The notes: generated by a model not told the origin, from the sequence alone. A stretch of 64,000 nt of DNA from Siphonodentalium dalli (GCA_032622095.1 CP136066.1:202762978-202826977); one strand, 5' to 3'. Positions 10,271 through 22,376 are shown, counted from the stretch's first letter. Program-made: numbers and translations.

Positions 10271-10571
10271 CTTGAGCATCTCCTTTAAAACCAACAAATA
10301 GAAACAACCTATTATGGATAATTTCACCCATACAGAGCCCCAGACAAACATGAGCAGACGACACTCTTCTATATGCTTCTATATATGTGTGGGGCTCCCT
10401 GCAGGGTAATGTATGTTTTTTTATTTTATGTCCTAAAAATTGTAAGAAACATTTTTTTTTTTTAAATGATAAAAAGTTGTTAGGCCAATGCATTCTCTTA
10501 TATATGCGAGGCGACCTATGGTCGACTCGCATATATAAGAGAATGCATTGGCACAGGGTAAAAAAACCTAG
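10271..10571 (-). mobile_element. CCCTGCAGGG/hairpin block, direct duplicate B
   Basis: Counterpart of 9524-9828 with the same order and ends. It includes hairpin H5 at 10484-10552 and a shorter poly-A before CCTAG. The 212-codon minus-strand frame across this region is a product of the repeat. Confidence 0.8.
10484..10552. repeat. 69-bp hairpin module H5
   Basis: Identical in arrangement to H4. Confidence 0.9.
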
Positions 10572-10830
10572 GGGATCGCTTTGTCGCATTCTAACCCGTA
10601 TTCGGAACTCTCGTTGGAATGGTTTCTTTTTTAAGGATCTCCCCGTAGCCAATGTCGTTAGGTAAAGCATACCATTGACTGACGAGGTGCGCATCCATTT
10701 GGTTTAAACCCAGACATGGATGAACGTTGGTTCTGGTTTTAAAAACTGATCTGCGTTAACGTACATCTGCATATTCCTATCAGATCGAGGCCTATATTGA
10801 TCCGAAATGATAGTATGATCAACCAATACC

Positions 10831-11150
10831 TTAAAGGGGGGACATAATGATATTAGATGCAACAAATGAATGAATTTGAGCCATGCATGGATGAGTGCAA
10901 AACACACTCATTTATTTTATGAACGATGTAAAACAACAGGGTAATTATAATGAAAATGAGTTTATGGATCGAGTCATAAATTCATTTTCATTATAACTAC
11001 CATATTTTTTAGATTGTTCATATAGAGCACATTAGTGCAATTTGCACTCATCCGTGGCTCAAATTCATTTATTTGTTGAATATATTCTTTTGAGTATAGT
11101 AGAAGATGGTCCCATAAATGGCCGGATCTAGTGTACAGTACCCCCTCAAA
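10831..11150. mobile_element. Foldback MITE, about 320 bp
   Basis: Outer ends are TTAAAGGGGGGAC and GTACAGTACCCCCTC. Inverted internal segments are AATGAATTTGAGCCA with GATGAGTGCAAA, against TTTGCACTCATC with TGGCTCAAATTCATT, and ATTATAATGAAAATGAGTTTATG against its near-complement around 10977-10999. A diverged relative lies at about 53935-54268. Confidence 0.65.
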
Positions 11151-12057
11151 CAATGAACAGCTCGATACTACATGTGTCCATGACCAATTCTACCAATAAA
11201 ATATTAGAATTTGTTCAGTATGTGCCACACAACGCTGTAACCAAAAGACGAGATATTACAGATATCCACTATCCAGGGAGAAACCTACAAGCGGTCTTTC
11301 CGCATCGAAGGGCAAAGTTGCAAACTCAGATATAATACGAAGGAGTACTAAAGTCACACAGACGATGCTTATAGTCATTGTACTCTCGTTTCTGTGGAAT
11401 TCGCATTTGTTTTATTAATCAATTTTGCAAATATAGTTTTAGACACTATTTTCTTCCACATGAAAGATATGGAAATTGGATGAACGAAAATGGAAAAACT
11501 GGGTTGTTAAATAAGCTGAGAATATTAAAAAGTTTTGTGTAACTATTTTCGAACCTGAAAGCTATTTGCTATCCAGCAAGTATTGCTGCAGTATATAATA
11601 AAACACACTGCTTAGAATAGATTAATAAATTAGATTCCGGACGGTGTCTTGTCATCTGAACTAGCTTCCAAATTTTGTCTACGTAATTTGGGAGGTTTAA
11701 TATAAGATATGTTGATATACTGGCTTCATGATGTGCTCTGAAAAATACTCTGCCTGGTCACAGCCAATTTCCAGCTGTTTTAAAATTTTCGCACATACTT
11801 GAGACAAACGCTCTTTGTTTGTACCATATCAGGAATAGACTGACACGGATGCTCTTTTCTGGTCCATGCCGTTCAGAGTTGTATATCTCAGGGTTTGATG
11901 TAGTGCATTATATCACAGTTGAATAATATGTTATATCAAAACACAAACATTACGTCTCAATGTGCATGACATGCACTTATATATGGTAATGTACACTGTA
12001 TATGGGGGAATGGCATCATATAGCCAAAGTTATATTAATCGTAGGTTTGCTATCAGA
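11151..12057. other. Non-coding stretch, nothing recognised
   Basis: AT-rich, with short frames only and no repeat structure seen. Confidence 0.5.
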
Positions 12058-12715
12058 GACGTGGCGACAGGGGAGGTTTGGGGTGTCCCACCCCCAACTT
12101 TGGTCAAATTTTCAACAGTTGGAAATTTCATACCTGCCAAAACATTAGTTGGAATTTAACACCAACAATATGTTGAAAATGTTCTTGTAGTTTGATTTTC
12201 CAAAATATTATTTGGGGGAATTAATTGTTTTTGGACCAATATTTGCATATTTTCCTATTTTTGGTCAAAATTTTGGACTGAAATGGTCATCAGTTGGAAA
12301 TTTTCCAACCTTAGGGGGCGACAGGTTGGAAATTTCCAACACTTGGAAAGCGTGTGTCCTGGTCCCTCCAATAAAACTGCTAGTTAATTTAAGAAAACAA
12401 TATTGTCATACATTTGGTCAACATTGTCATTGAAATTGTCATTAGTTGGAAATTTTCCAACCCAAGTTGGAAATTTCCAACTCTAGGAAGGCTTGAGGAT
12501 AGTCTAGATGCTAGGATTTTGCGATTTTCTTGTTCAGATTTCAAAATGTTCGCACACCGGGCCGAACCATGTTCGGCGCGGTGTGTCATTGTCCCTCCCC
12601 CGTGGCCAATACAAAACTGCTAATTAGTTTTAACAAAAGAATATTTTGGTCAAACTTGTTGACTGAAATGGTCATCAGTTGGAGAATTTTCCAACCTGAG
12701 GGGGAGTATGAGGTT
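12058..12715 (+). repeat. TTGGAAATTTCCAAC dispersed repeat, + copy
   Basis: It starts near GTGGCGACAGGGG and carries repeated GTTGGAAATTT and TTCCAACTT motifs, with AACTTTGGTCAAATTTTCAA and TTGGGGGAATTAATTGTTTT as landmarks. The half around 12390-12715 repeats the same motifs, so this copy is internally duplicated. Relatives lie at about 15.2, 25.7, 31.7, 40.5 and 59.0 kb. Confidence 0.65.
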
Positions 12716-12792
12716 TGAGAATATTGTTTCACCAGCAGGAGTTAACTTAGAGGGTGGAATGATATAGTCTGATGAGAATCTTTTGTGCATTT
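12714..12792 (+). repeat. CAGCAGGAGTTAAC dispersed repeat, fragment
   Basis: AGAATATTGTTTCACCAGCA followed by GGAGTTAACTTAGAGG matches the interior of the larger copies at 13193-13469 and 14265-14576. Confidence 0.6.
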
Positions 12793-12799
12793 TAAGGTT

Positions 12800-13130
12800 A
12801 CTCGAACATATATTTTTCTATATAAGCACGCATTCTCCATCGTCAGCGGCGGATTATTATGCCTCAAACGAACAGCCTAATTACCTCAAAGAGTGTCAAC
12901 TATTTATGATAAAATCGGATATGAGCCGGAATTTCCATTCAATTAAGCATAGTGGGGGCAAGCTTTGGTCGCTGTTCCATTTGGGGGGACATTCCGCTTT
13001 ACCACAGTATGCTTTGAATATTGGATATATCATCATTCAACTGGCCGATAAATACATTCATCTGAGGGAGGATATGTTCATTTATCAAAAACCGCATGGT
13101 CCGGTTTGGTGATATTTTCCGGGTTGGTGA
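12800..13130 (-). repeat. Dispersed repeat, inverted copy of 1.4-1.8 kb
   Basis: Its reverse complement matches 1425-1835 over TTTTGATAAATGAACATATC and CCCTCAGATGAA, with scattered substitutions. Confidence 0.6.
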
Positions 13131-13192
13131 TACCAGGTACATGGCGGTGCTTATTGTCATGCACAATATTGGGAACGGCATCATATAGTCTG

Positions 13193-13469
13193 GTTTGTGA
13201 TGTCAAATATGATCATGGCATCTTTGGTCAGTTTGTTATGGAGATTGAAAAAGCGTGACAAAGCCTGCTTGTCCCCTGTCTTCTAACTGAATTGGGCCAT
13301 GGAATTAAAATCACCGGTTATGGTAATTCCCACAGATTTATCAGTTCAAAGTTTCAGGATTTCAGAATATTGTTTGGCCAGCAGGAGTTAACTTGGAGGC
13401 GGGAATTAAAGCCTGAGATCAAACGAAATCTTTATTCCAGAGACTTATTGCATATGAATTTTAAAGGGG
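13193..13469 (+). repeat. CAGCAGGAGTTAAC dispersed repeat, copy 1
   Basis: It runs from GTTTGTGATGTCAAAT to ATGAATTTTAAA and includes AAAAAGCGTGACAAAGCCTG and TTTATCAGTTCAAAGTTTCA. It is about 90% similar by eye to 14265-14576, but lacks a roughly 50-bp segment there containing GGGAATCTTATATGCACAAA. Confidence 0.7.
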
Positions 13470-14264
13470 TACTGTGTACGCCATTTTCAATAAATTCCCG
13501 ATAATAACAACGATCTAATATCGATAATATATAGAAAAATAAGTAATTTCAGTCGAAGATGTATTCTGTAAACTTTCAGGTTAATAGGTGATCTTAAGAT
13601 CAAAGTTAATAATTTGATATAAATTTAATTTATGGAGCCATAAATTAAATTACGAATTTGCGTGTAGAAGACGTAATCAAATTAATTAACGGATAGTGGA
13701 TTGGGCAACGCGTGACGCACATTATCGTGTACAAAATTATGTTGATATATACGGGGGGTAAACTCATGCAAGCCACTCGCTGACTAGTGACTATAAAATA
13801 ACTTAAATAAGTATATGGGACTAGTATGCATATAATATAACATTTATTTGATACATTTGCTTGAAAACTACAAAAATTACTCGACAACGACAATTTGTAT
13901 TTTCGCATTCCGACTAATCTGCCATCCGTATATAACATTGCTTCGTACTCAACAGACTTTCAAATAATCGAAATCTGGTTACCTTATTCGACGACTCAGA
14001 AACTATAGAAACCAACAACAACATTTGAGTACAGAATCCCTTTAAACCCAAGTAAATATATTCCCAGGGCAGAAGGTTTATATATGTATCGACCTATTTT
14101 TTTGATTTTTTTAAACCAAGAACTAGTTTGTAATTGTGAGTCACCGACCGAGTGAGATGTTGTGCTTCCGCATGGTAGTTGCCATAGTTTCTGACACAGC
14201 CGGTAGCATGCTTACATGTATGTAAAACATAATTCTTTTGCTGACCGTTCTGGACATACCGTAG
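13470..14264. other. Non-coding; short palindrome at 13622-13651
   Basis: AATTTAATTTATGG and CCATAAATTAAATT form a 30-bp inverted repeat. Nothing else is recognised. Confidence 0.5.
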
Positions 14265-14576
14265 GTTTGTGATGTTAAATAGGAGCATGGCATCTTTCGT
14301 CGGTTTTTAAGGAGAATGAAAAAGCGTGACAAAGCCTGCTTGTCCCCTGTCCTCCAACTGAATTGGGCCATGGGATTAAAATCACAGGTTACGGTAATTC
14401 CCACAGATTTATCAGTTCAAAGTTTCAGGATTTCAGAATATTGTTTCACCAGCAGGAGTTAACTTAGAGGCGGGAATTAAAGTCTGATGGGAATCTTATA
14501 TGCACAAATGTGGGGGAAATCTAAGGGAGATCAAACGAAATCTTTATTCCAGAGACTTGCTGTATAGGAATTTTAA
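14265..14576 (+). repeat. CAGCAGGAGTTAAC dispersed repeat, copy 2
   Basis: Direct copy of 13193-13469 with an extra internal segment. Both end just after GATCAAACGAAATCTTTATT and CCAGAGACTT. Confidence 0.7.
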
Positions 14577-14837
14577 ACTCAAGTAAATATGCTCTCGGGG
14601 CCGAAGATTAATGGCTGGTGTTATCCGCATTATACGAAGACGAAGAGAATGCTAAAATATTGACTGGAAGACTGTAGACACGATATCCCTGAGTAAAGAA
14701 ATGTTTTATAGCCTTTCGTTCCCAAGAGAATACGGCGTCTTATCACTTCGAGGTGTGAGGTCCCAGTATTGGTGTGGAAACGGTAGTCCGGTCTCGTGGA
14801 CGGAAACCAATAACCGATAAGACCATGAATAGCTTTA

Positions 14838-15175
14838 CTGGTCAGGGGGTGGGAGGGCTGCAGCCCACAATCGTTTTGAAAGCTAACAATTCGGAAAATT
14901 TTCGGTCAAATTGGAGATATTTTCGATCAAATTCGGAAATTTTCGGTCAAATTCGGAAATTTTCGGGCAAATTGAATGGTATTTCAGGGGGAAATTGTGG
15001 CAAATTACAACACTGTTTTCACATTTCTGCCCTAATGATACATATTTACGGTTAATGTGAATCTATTTCGTAATACATATGTGTATATAAATGGTATATT
15101 CTACAAACATTGTGAGTTCATCATGTTAAAAAAATCGAGCAAAAGTCTCAGCCCCCCCCCCCTAAAAATTCGGGC
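14838..15175 (+). repeat. GGGAGGGCTGCAG dispersed repeat, copy 1
   Basis: It shares GGGAGGGCTGCAG, AAATTGAATGGTATTTCA, AAATTGTGGCAAATTACA and TATATTCTACAAA with 37585-37855. Both end in a C tract. The A/T-rich core repeats TTCGGTCAAATT several times. Confidence 0.65.
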
Positions 15176-15229
15176 GCCCGTACGGCCAAGGATAGCGTTC
15201 CGTCGAGGAACGGCACTAGAGGCCGGGTT

Positions 15230-15605
15230 TCCTCCGTTGGGGGTTCTATCTTGAAATTTCCAACTGCACCCCACTCCGCCCTGGAAGTAGAACAAACTCC
15301 CAGGTTCACGAAATCATAATTGTACCCCGTCCCCTTGAATTGGAACTTTTCAAATATTGCCTCAAGCTTTCCAACTGTTGGCAATCTCTAACATGACACC
15401 CTAAAATGTTGGAAAAATTTCAACTGATCAGCTACTGTTGGTAAAAAAACAAGTCCCCCACTAATATGTGGTTGAAAATCAAACAATGATAACAATTAGA
15501 ACATAAAGGTGGTGTAAAATTTCGCAGGCATGACATTTCAAACTTGAAAATGGTGGCCAAAGTTGGCGGACATCCCCACACCAACCCCCTGTTACTGGTT
15601 CCACT
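15230..15605 (-). repeat. TTGGAAATTTCCAAC dispersed repeat, minus copy
   Basis: GAAATTTCCAACTG, CTTTCCAACTGTTGG and a late GTTGGCGGACATCC are in reverse orientation relative to the 12.1-kb copy. It abuts the C-tract end of the preceding repeat. Confidence 0.6.
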
Positions 15606-16160
15606 TGACTACAATTTTACATACCATAATTATACCTGCTTATATGCTGATATACATATAGTCAAACCTTATTTTACAATTCATTAAACAAACAGTCAAA
15701 ATCATAATATTCAATGGGTGTTTTATCGAGTGTTCAGTAATGAACCTATAGTTCGAAGTGGAAGGGTTAATTTAGTTTTAGTTTAACCATTATTTATATC
15801 TCATCATATTTATAATTACATGAACAGTTTATACATGAATTGACATTGCTGGAGGATTTATGTATATGATGTATAGCTGATGAGAGGGGAGAACAACAGT
15901 AAGCACGTGGCTGTTATGAATGTCGTCCTCCCGCTGTGTCTTTTGGGCCCTGTAAAATATTTCGAATTTGTATTTTGTGTTTCGTCTTTTCGATGCAGGG
16001 ATAATTTAATTTAGTTTTGTCTGCTTAGTTGAAATAGTACAGCCATATCTGAGACATGTATATGTATCAGCATTTTGCACAATGCACAGATAATTCATAT
16101 TGGCTAGCCAATATTTGAGTTTGATACTGACGGAAAGTGTCTACAGGGTGGATGGGTAGA
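15606..16160. other. Non-coding stretch, nothing recognised
   Basis: AT-rich with no frame, tandem or inverted structure of note. Confidence 0.5.
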
Positions 16161-16364
16161 GTTAATATAATTTAAAAAAACCAATTTATCAATCATTACA
16201 TAAATCTATAGAGGTGAGGGGTATCCCATATACACCTAGATAAGGAACTAGATAATACGTCAGATGAAACGTATTTAGTATTTGAATTATCGCTTCGGAT
16301 AGGATGCGTCAATGGAATGTACGGGAAGGGATAACTCTTCAAACAACCGATATAAAAAAAACTA

Positions 16365-16665
16365 TACAGGTGAGGGGTGTGTCATACAGGTGAGGGTGTG
16401 TCATACAGGTGATGGGGTGTGTCATACAGGTGATGGGGTGTGTCATACAGGTGAGGGGTGTGTCAAGGCGAGTGGTGTGTCATACAGGTGAGGGGGTCAT
16501 ACGGGTGAGGGATGTGTCATACAGGTGAGAGATGTGTCATGCAGGTGATGGGGCGTGTCATACAGGTGAGGGGTGTGTCAAGGCGAGTGATGTGTCATAC
16601 AGGTGAGGGGGGGGGGGGTCATACGGGTGAGGGATGTGTCATACAGGTGAGGGGTGTGTCATCAC
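16365..16665 (+). repeat. Minisatellite, about 20-bp unit (CATACAGGTGAGGGGTGTGT)
   Basis: About 14 units with GAGGGG/GATGGGG variants. A sub-block (GTGTCAAGGCGAGTG, then GTCATACGGGTGAGGGATG) occurs twice about 120 bp apart, showing duplication of several units together. It is embedded in a dispersed repeat, since the AACACGAT(T/C)CGATAAAA and GGACGGACGGAC segments at 16680-16920 are single copy. Confidence 0.85.
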
Positions 16666-17120
16666 AAACATACACATATGAACACGATTCGATAAAATAC
16701 TTGATTTATCGCATCGGATACAACATGTCTTTGAGTGGATGGAAAATATTAATAATTTCTAAACCAATCAACCGATAGATATAAAACAAACTATACATGT
16801 GAGGGTAAGTCATAAACCTGCACATAAAATTTGAACACGATCCGATAAAAAATACTCCACTTGTCGCGTCGGATAGCAAGTGTCTACGGACAGAAGGACG
16901 GACGGACGACATATAGTTGACCGGGATGTCGGCATTATGTGTACCATACATGGTATGAGTACACATAAAACAATCATAAATCAGTGTGAAAATAGGCATG
17001 AGTCTATAGTAGACATGAAGTTATGCAATATCTGAAGCCCAAACATAGCCGTTTAATCTCAAATACGGGAAAAAATCTAGGGTTATGTTAAATATAGCCT
17101 TGATAATAATATGAGGATAC

Positions 17121-17529
17121 CACAGTGTGATATTATGGTTAGGCGATTTGGTGCATATAATACACTCCCGTGGGATTAGTAAACAAGAAGCACTCTTGGT
17201 GCCTTCCCCAGTCGGTAGTCTTATACTCCGAGTAGTATCAAATAACCAGATCACTTCAATCGGATCAAGTGGTGACGCCCTTAATCCACTGCGGGTTTTA
17301 TCCGCTCTGCCGTCCTAACACAGCAGCTATGCAGTTCATGCCGGATTCTATTTGGGTATAGCAGTGCACTGTGCAGTTGACAATGCACCCTGATGAATAG
17401 CCACAGCTGAGGGGACAAACCTCGAACTCAGATCCTGTTACTTAATATCTCAGAAGATGTGATTAGCACGATCAATACGACATTATACACACCTGTATTA
17501 TATCTTCAAATAAAGATACTGTTGTAAAC
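17121..17529 (+). repeat. 410-bp dispersed repeat, + copy (empty hAT site)
   Basis: Its reverse complement matches 62952-63364 over almost its whole length, for example AGGCGATTTGGTGCATATAA, ATCGGATCAAGTGGTGACGC and GCAGTGCACTGTGCAGTTGA. At its left edge the sequence continues without interruption through AACCATAATATCACAC (read in reverse), where the 63-kb copy carries a hAT-like insertion. No tRNA-like box or protein is recognised in it. Confidence 0.85.
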
Positions 17530-17789
17530 AGTTCCAAGCAAAGATGCATACAATTTTTAGACCATTAGATCCACCCATATGAAAAAGCACCGTCGTACAA
17601 CCGTGGTATATTATATGATATTTCACCTCACCCTGAAATGGCGTCTTGTGATTGGTCGAGAGCTGTGTTCCATAGTGTGTAGTACTGTGCTAAATTTGCA
17701 CCTCATTATACTTGAATTGTATCGTGATAAATTTAGCAGACTTCTGTACCAAACAAGCATTCAAAAGCCATGAACAGAGGCTTCACATC

Positions 17790-17995
17790 GTGAACTATAC
17801 CCACCCCACTGGGCACTATATCCACTCCACTGGTAACTATACCCAACCCACTGGGCACTATATCCACCCCACTGGGAACTATATCCACCCACTGTGCACT
17901 CTATCCACCCACTGGGCACTGTATCCACCCCACTTGGCACTATATCCACCCCACTGGGCACTATATTCACCCCCACTGGGAACTATACCCGCGTA
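17790..17995 (+). repeat. Minisatellite, about 23-bp unit (CCACTGGGCACTATATCCAC)
   Basis: About nine units with GGGCACT/GGAACT variants and small length changes. Frames on both strands are repeat products. Confidence 0.85.
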
Positions 17996-18117
17996 GTTAA
18001 CATCGAGGCATGCTCTATTTTTTAAGAAACGCGATTATATTACTTTTTATGTCAAAATTAAATCGTACCGCGCAAGCATTTTCCTGAATTTACATGAATC
18101 TTGTAAAACCTGGTGAT

Positions 18118-19429
18118 TTAAGGGTCAGACATACGTTTTTGCCAAAATGTCCTGGTATTTCAAAATGGATCTTTTCAAAATCTGTCAGGAGTTCCTTTGT
18201 GCCAATAATTTGGTACAATAGATTATTGCGGCACAATGTTTAAGAACCATCGACCCATTGGATATTATAGCCTCATTTACTTCACTTTTATGGCATGAAC
18301 AATAGTTAAAATTTCACTGTTTTCAGGCATCAAGAACTTCTGTAAAATATACTTTAAAAAAAATAATCATATCTCAAGATCATACGAGAAGACTTAATTA
18401 TTCTTGAGTCGTGATCGTTAACGATTATTTCCATTTATAAAGGCAACTACCCATAAACAATCTTTCTATATTGAGAGAATTTTCATTGTCGTACTTGTTG
18501 ATCAATGAAAATTGAGCTGAGATGAGTTCTGGGTCATGGGTTCATAACCAATTTAAAGCTGACCACGATATCCCTTAGCAATATGGCCTAATGCTAATTG
18601 ATTGCTCCCTGCTTGAGTGGACCACACTTCATATCAACATTTGTTTTCATTGGGCTGGTATATTTGCAATTGCTCTATTCTTCATTATAATATATGGGGG
18701 GTATGCTGTTATATTGTGCAATTAAAAATGTAATTCAACATTGTGATACAATTGAAGCCTCATCTCATACTATGAGCGGAGACTTCATTTGTTGAGTTGA
18801 GTTAGATTTTCAAAGAGCCAAGACAATAAGCCATTTGATAGATAGATAGATAGATAATTTTTTAATGGCTAAAAGATGCAAAATTTGCAGACATATGAGC
18901 ATAAGCATATATACAAAAGTGTAAACACAGAGTGTGACATTCATGTAGTATAAATATAAAAAGTATAGATATATAAATATAACAAGAATGCAGCTTGACA
19001 GTTCTGTAGAGGGACAAGATAGTGAATAAACCTAGCTTAGTAATGACTACTAAATAGATACTCATACCTGTATATATATATACAACATGAAAAATCAACC
19101 CGTGCTATCCCACCCTCCTCCATCAACAGGACTGTCATGTTGCTTAAGAGATACTAATAATAGAACCAACAGCTCTTCGCTCTTGCTGATTGGAGTGTTG
19201 TGTGAAATTATTAATTATTCTAGCAGCCCTTGGTACCGAAAGGGACAAAAATGAAATGATATTTTCAACCTCTCAAATGTATTAAAATCCAATTTGATGT
19301 GTCTTAATAATTGCTCAGATTCTATATACCATGAAGATGATGATTTGTGAAATTCACGATTGTTTGTCGGATAGATCCAGAGAAATTCTTTGTTGAAAAT
19401 ATTATGCCTAATGTGCATCTCCCCCTTAA
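18118..19429 (-). mobile_element. TTAA element (AGACGCACG ends), copy 1, interrupted
   Basis: TTAAGGGTCAGACATACG at the left and the complement of TTAAGGGGGAGATGCAC at the right define a copy in the opposite orientation to those at 19938 and 23195. It aligns to them through the GCTGGTATATTTG, GAGCAATCAA-complement and GGTACCGAAAGGGAC segments. An extra stretch of about 350 bp (about 18842-19195) is absent from the other copies. Confidence 0.75.
18842..19195 (-). mobile_element. Insertion with (GATA)n edge, possible LINE 3' end
   Basis: The stretch interrupts the TTAA element copy. It begins with four GATA repeats followed by ATTTTTTAATGGCTAAAAG. A microsatellite tail next to a unique body suggests the 3' end of a non-LTR retrotransposon on the minus strand, but no coding remnant or target duplication is seen. 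Confidence 0.35.
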
Positions 19430-19937
19430 GCGAAATTAAAAACAAAATCTCAATTTCAATTTTGTTTTAATGTGTGAAGGAAGAAAACAACATTAAACAA
19501 CAAATATTATGCAAGAACGCTTTCCATATTCTGGCAAACATAAACACTCATTAATGATTCATCTTTTCAGTCACTATGTAGTTTGATGGTGATTTTTCCT
19601 TTAAAAAACATAGTTCTGCAAATGGCTGCCAAAAAATTTATATATTCAATGCAAAATGTCTTATTTATTTTCACGTAGACAGTCATGATTTCAGACAGTA
19701 GACTGAGTGCATACCCTAGTTGGGTTCATAGTCTAGATAATTCAGTGTGAATTTTGCAAATATTTCCTGTCAAACTCTCTATCGGTACCTAAAACATATG
19801 GGTTTTTTTTACATAGTTGGAAAACATCTGTCATATTTGGAGGGTAAAGAGTTGTTGTTTTAGTACTATAACATGCATTGGTTATAAGGGGTAACGATTT
19901 TTCCCCTTCAAATTGATAGTTTGAATGGGGCGGCTTC

Positions 19938-20912
19938 TTAAGGGGGAGACGCACGTTTTGCATACATCACAGTAAATCCAGCCAGAAATGGCAAGTGATT
20001 TTCAACAAAGAATTTCTCTGGATCTGTCTGGTGAACAATCTTGAATTTTACATATGATAATTTTCATTATATATTGAATCAGAGCAATTATAAAGAGACA
20101 ATAACAATAATGGATTTTAATACATTTGAGAGGTTGAAAATATTTGTTTCGTTTCTGTCCCTTTAGGTACCGAGAACTGCCAGAAAAATTTATAAATTCA
20201 AACAACATGTCAACCATCAAATAGCTTATTGTCTTGACTCCATGAGAGGAGGCTTCATTTGTATCATAATGTTGAGTTAGCTTTTTAATTGCATATTATA
20301 GCATCACACCCCAGGCATTATAATGAAGAATAAAGCAGTCACAAATATGCCAGCCCAATGAAAACAAATGTTCAAATGTGGTGCTGTCCACTCAAGCAGG
20401 GAGCAATCAACAGAAATTAGGCCACAGTGTTAAGATATATGGTGGTCAGATTTAACTTGGTTATGAACCCATGACCCAGAACTCAACTGAGCCCAATTTT
20501 TCAATGACCAACAAACATGGCATGAAAATTCGCAATAATAAAAAAATATTTATGGTAGTTGTCTTTCTGAATGAAAATAATCATTTAATTTCATGAATCA
20601 AGAAAAATTAAGTCTCCTCTCATGATCTTCAGATATGATGTCATGTATATATGAAATGCAATTTCGAAAAAAATCTGTTTTACAGTAGTTCTCGGTACCT
20701 GAACACAGTGAAATTTTAAAGATGTTTCATGCCATAAAAGTAAAGTAAATGAGATTATAATAACCAAATGTCCAATGGTTCTTATATATGGTACCACAAT
20801 AATCTCTTGTACAAAATTTCACAAAGATATTCCTGATAGATTCTGATAGATTTAGAGAAAATACATTTTGAAATACCAGGATATTTTGGCAAAACGTGCG
20901 TCTGACCCTTAA
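19938..20912 (+). mobile_element. TTAA element (AGACGCACG ends), copy 2
   Basis: 967 bp between TTAA at 19938-19941 and 20909-20912. The ends are GGGGGAGACGCACGTTTTGC and GGCAAAACGTGCGTCTGACCC. It is very similar to the copy at 23195-24159 along the whole length. Reading frames are short and not shared, so it is a non-autonomous element of unknown superfamily that targets TTAA. Confidence 0.85.
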
Positions 20913-21181
20913 TAGCGTCGAAATCAACGAAAGGATAGCCATGCACCCTGATAATATTTAACTTGCGAATTAATTCAAAGGTGCGTTCACTGTGTTGATC
21001 ACACTAGTGTCGCGTGTATAGTCTTCTTATATCAATATAACCGCGTGTTTGTCGATATCTCATCGCATATATTATATTGCACGCTGCAGCGCATGTGAAT
21101 GTACTATGGGTGGTCATTTAAAAAATACCCCTATCCTATATAAAGTGATGTGAAACACTCCGGTAGGATGATCAAATAGAT

Positions 21182-21430
21182 ATGGAGAATACTCTTGCTC
21201 AAAGTATTTATTTTTTACGAATATTAATCCAAATTGACAACACACACCGTCATTCTTATATATTAATTAAGTGCAATGACTCTGGATGGCGAAATCGTTT
21301 GCGTTGGTTTCTCGCCGATTGTTGCGTCCAGTATATCCAATTTGACAACACACACCGTAATTCTTATATATGAATTAAATGCAGTGACTCTCGATGGCGA
21401 AGTCGTTTTCGTTAGTTTATCGCCGATAGA
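21182..21430 (+). repeat. Tandem duplication, about 118-bp unit
   Basis: Two adjacent units share TTGACAACACACACCGT, ATTCTTATATAT, GGCGAA(A/G)TCGTTT and CGCCGAT(A/T)G(A/T)TGCGTCC. There are no further copies nearby. Confidence 0.75.
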
Positions 21431-21719
21431 TGCGTCCCGAATTGAGGTGTAAATATTTACAATTGAGCGTAGTTCAGACGATGTTTTCTATGGAGTGGTA
21501 TGGTCGATTCATTTGAAATGTTCGATGATCTTAGTAGAATGATACATTCCCCAGGTTGGCATAGCGCCTGATTACTAACTTATAAGTTTATCGCACTCGA
21601 ACAAGTCCATAATATTAACACATTGAAACCACAATCTATACGTTTTCTATGCCAGAAACTAATTTATCGACACATGAACCCATTTTTATGAGATTTTTGT
21701 ATGGTCAGGTATATCGACT

Positions 21720-21893
21720 TTAACCCTTTCATTTCATGATGGGTGCTGCGCTGTTGCAACATTAAAGACCATGTGTCAGTGCATTGTCTATTGTATGCGA
21801 GTCTCACATAGGGAACCTCGCATATATAAGAGAATACACTGGCTTACAAGGTCAATGTATATATTGTTGGGTCAATGCATTCTTTTATATATG
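21720..21893 (+). mobile_element. Double-hairpin element, decayed copy (left part)
   Basis: TTAACCCTTTCAT at the left matches the 59.5-kb subfamily. A degenerate hairpin H6 lies at 21775-21843, and a second half-hairpin (GTCAATGCATTCTTTTATAT) follows at 21871. That half runs straight into the 39-bp minisatellite, so the right end is lost. Confidence 0.65.
21775..21843. repeat. 69-bp hairpin module H6 (diverged)
   Basis: Arm substitutions (CAGTGCATTGTCTATT) weaken the palindrome, but the CTCGCATATATAAGAGAAT arm is intact. Confidence 0.75.
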
Positions 21894-22010
21894 CGAGGCT
21901 CTCGATGGCACTATTTGACTGGTGTATATATGTGAGGCTCTCGATGGCACTATTTGACTGGTGTATATATGTGAGGCTCTCGATGGCACTATTTGACTGG
22001 TGCGCTCTGG
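21890..22010 (+). repeat. 39-bp minisatellite seeded from a hairpin arm
   Basis: Three units contain GAGGCTCTCGATGGCACTAT followed by TTGACTGGTGTATATATGT. The TATATATG(C/T)GAGGCTC part is half of the 69-bp hairpin. The trailing GACTGGTGCGCTCTGGTAGA also occurs at 34931. Confidence 0.75.
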
Positions 22011-22139
22011 TAGAGATCAGAAAGGAAATATTAATGCAGGTGCGATCTGGTAGAGATTGAGCAGCTACCCAAACTTCTGAAGCGACGGTTTAAAAATTAC
22101 ATTGGTGACGTGTATATACAGGTAACGCACCCTACCACT

Positions 22140-22376
22140 ACTAAATGAGTTCATATCCGCAAGCTATGTACTTCTAACTTGAGTACTTACATTTGTACGA
22201 CACAAATCTTAATTCAGCAGATTTAATACATGTGGTTACGAAGGACGAATCTCAAAATAGGTTAAATCAAAGCAAATTAAAATCGTAGTGAGGGTAATTG
22301 TGGACCGATTTGGTAAGTAAATATTATATATCTCTGTCCATTGTGATTCGAACGTCGCAGGTGGGTGCACTGATTG
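22140..22376 (-). mobile_element. LINE 3' region, copy 1
   Basis: It is shared with 24560-24776 through TTAATTCAGCAGATTTAATA, CATGTGGTTACGAAGGACGA and GTGATTCGAACGTCGCAGGT. It is continuous with the reverse-transcriptase relic, which identifies the shared piece as that LINE's 3' end. Confidence 0.65.

Noticed and set aside
10056..10694. 212-codon minus-strand frame as a gene
   Set aside because: It runs through the CCCTGCAGGG/hairpin repeat block and includes the same translated hairpin seen in other copies. No domain is recognisable outside it.
17712..17996. 94-codon frame with HYIHPTGNY repeats
   Set aside because: Product of the 23-bp minisatellite.
22340..22376. GATTCGAACGTCGCAGG as a tRNA B box
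   Set aside because: There is no matching A box or cloverleaf, and the segment belongs to the 3' region of the LINE relic.
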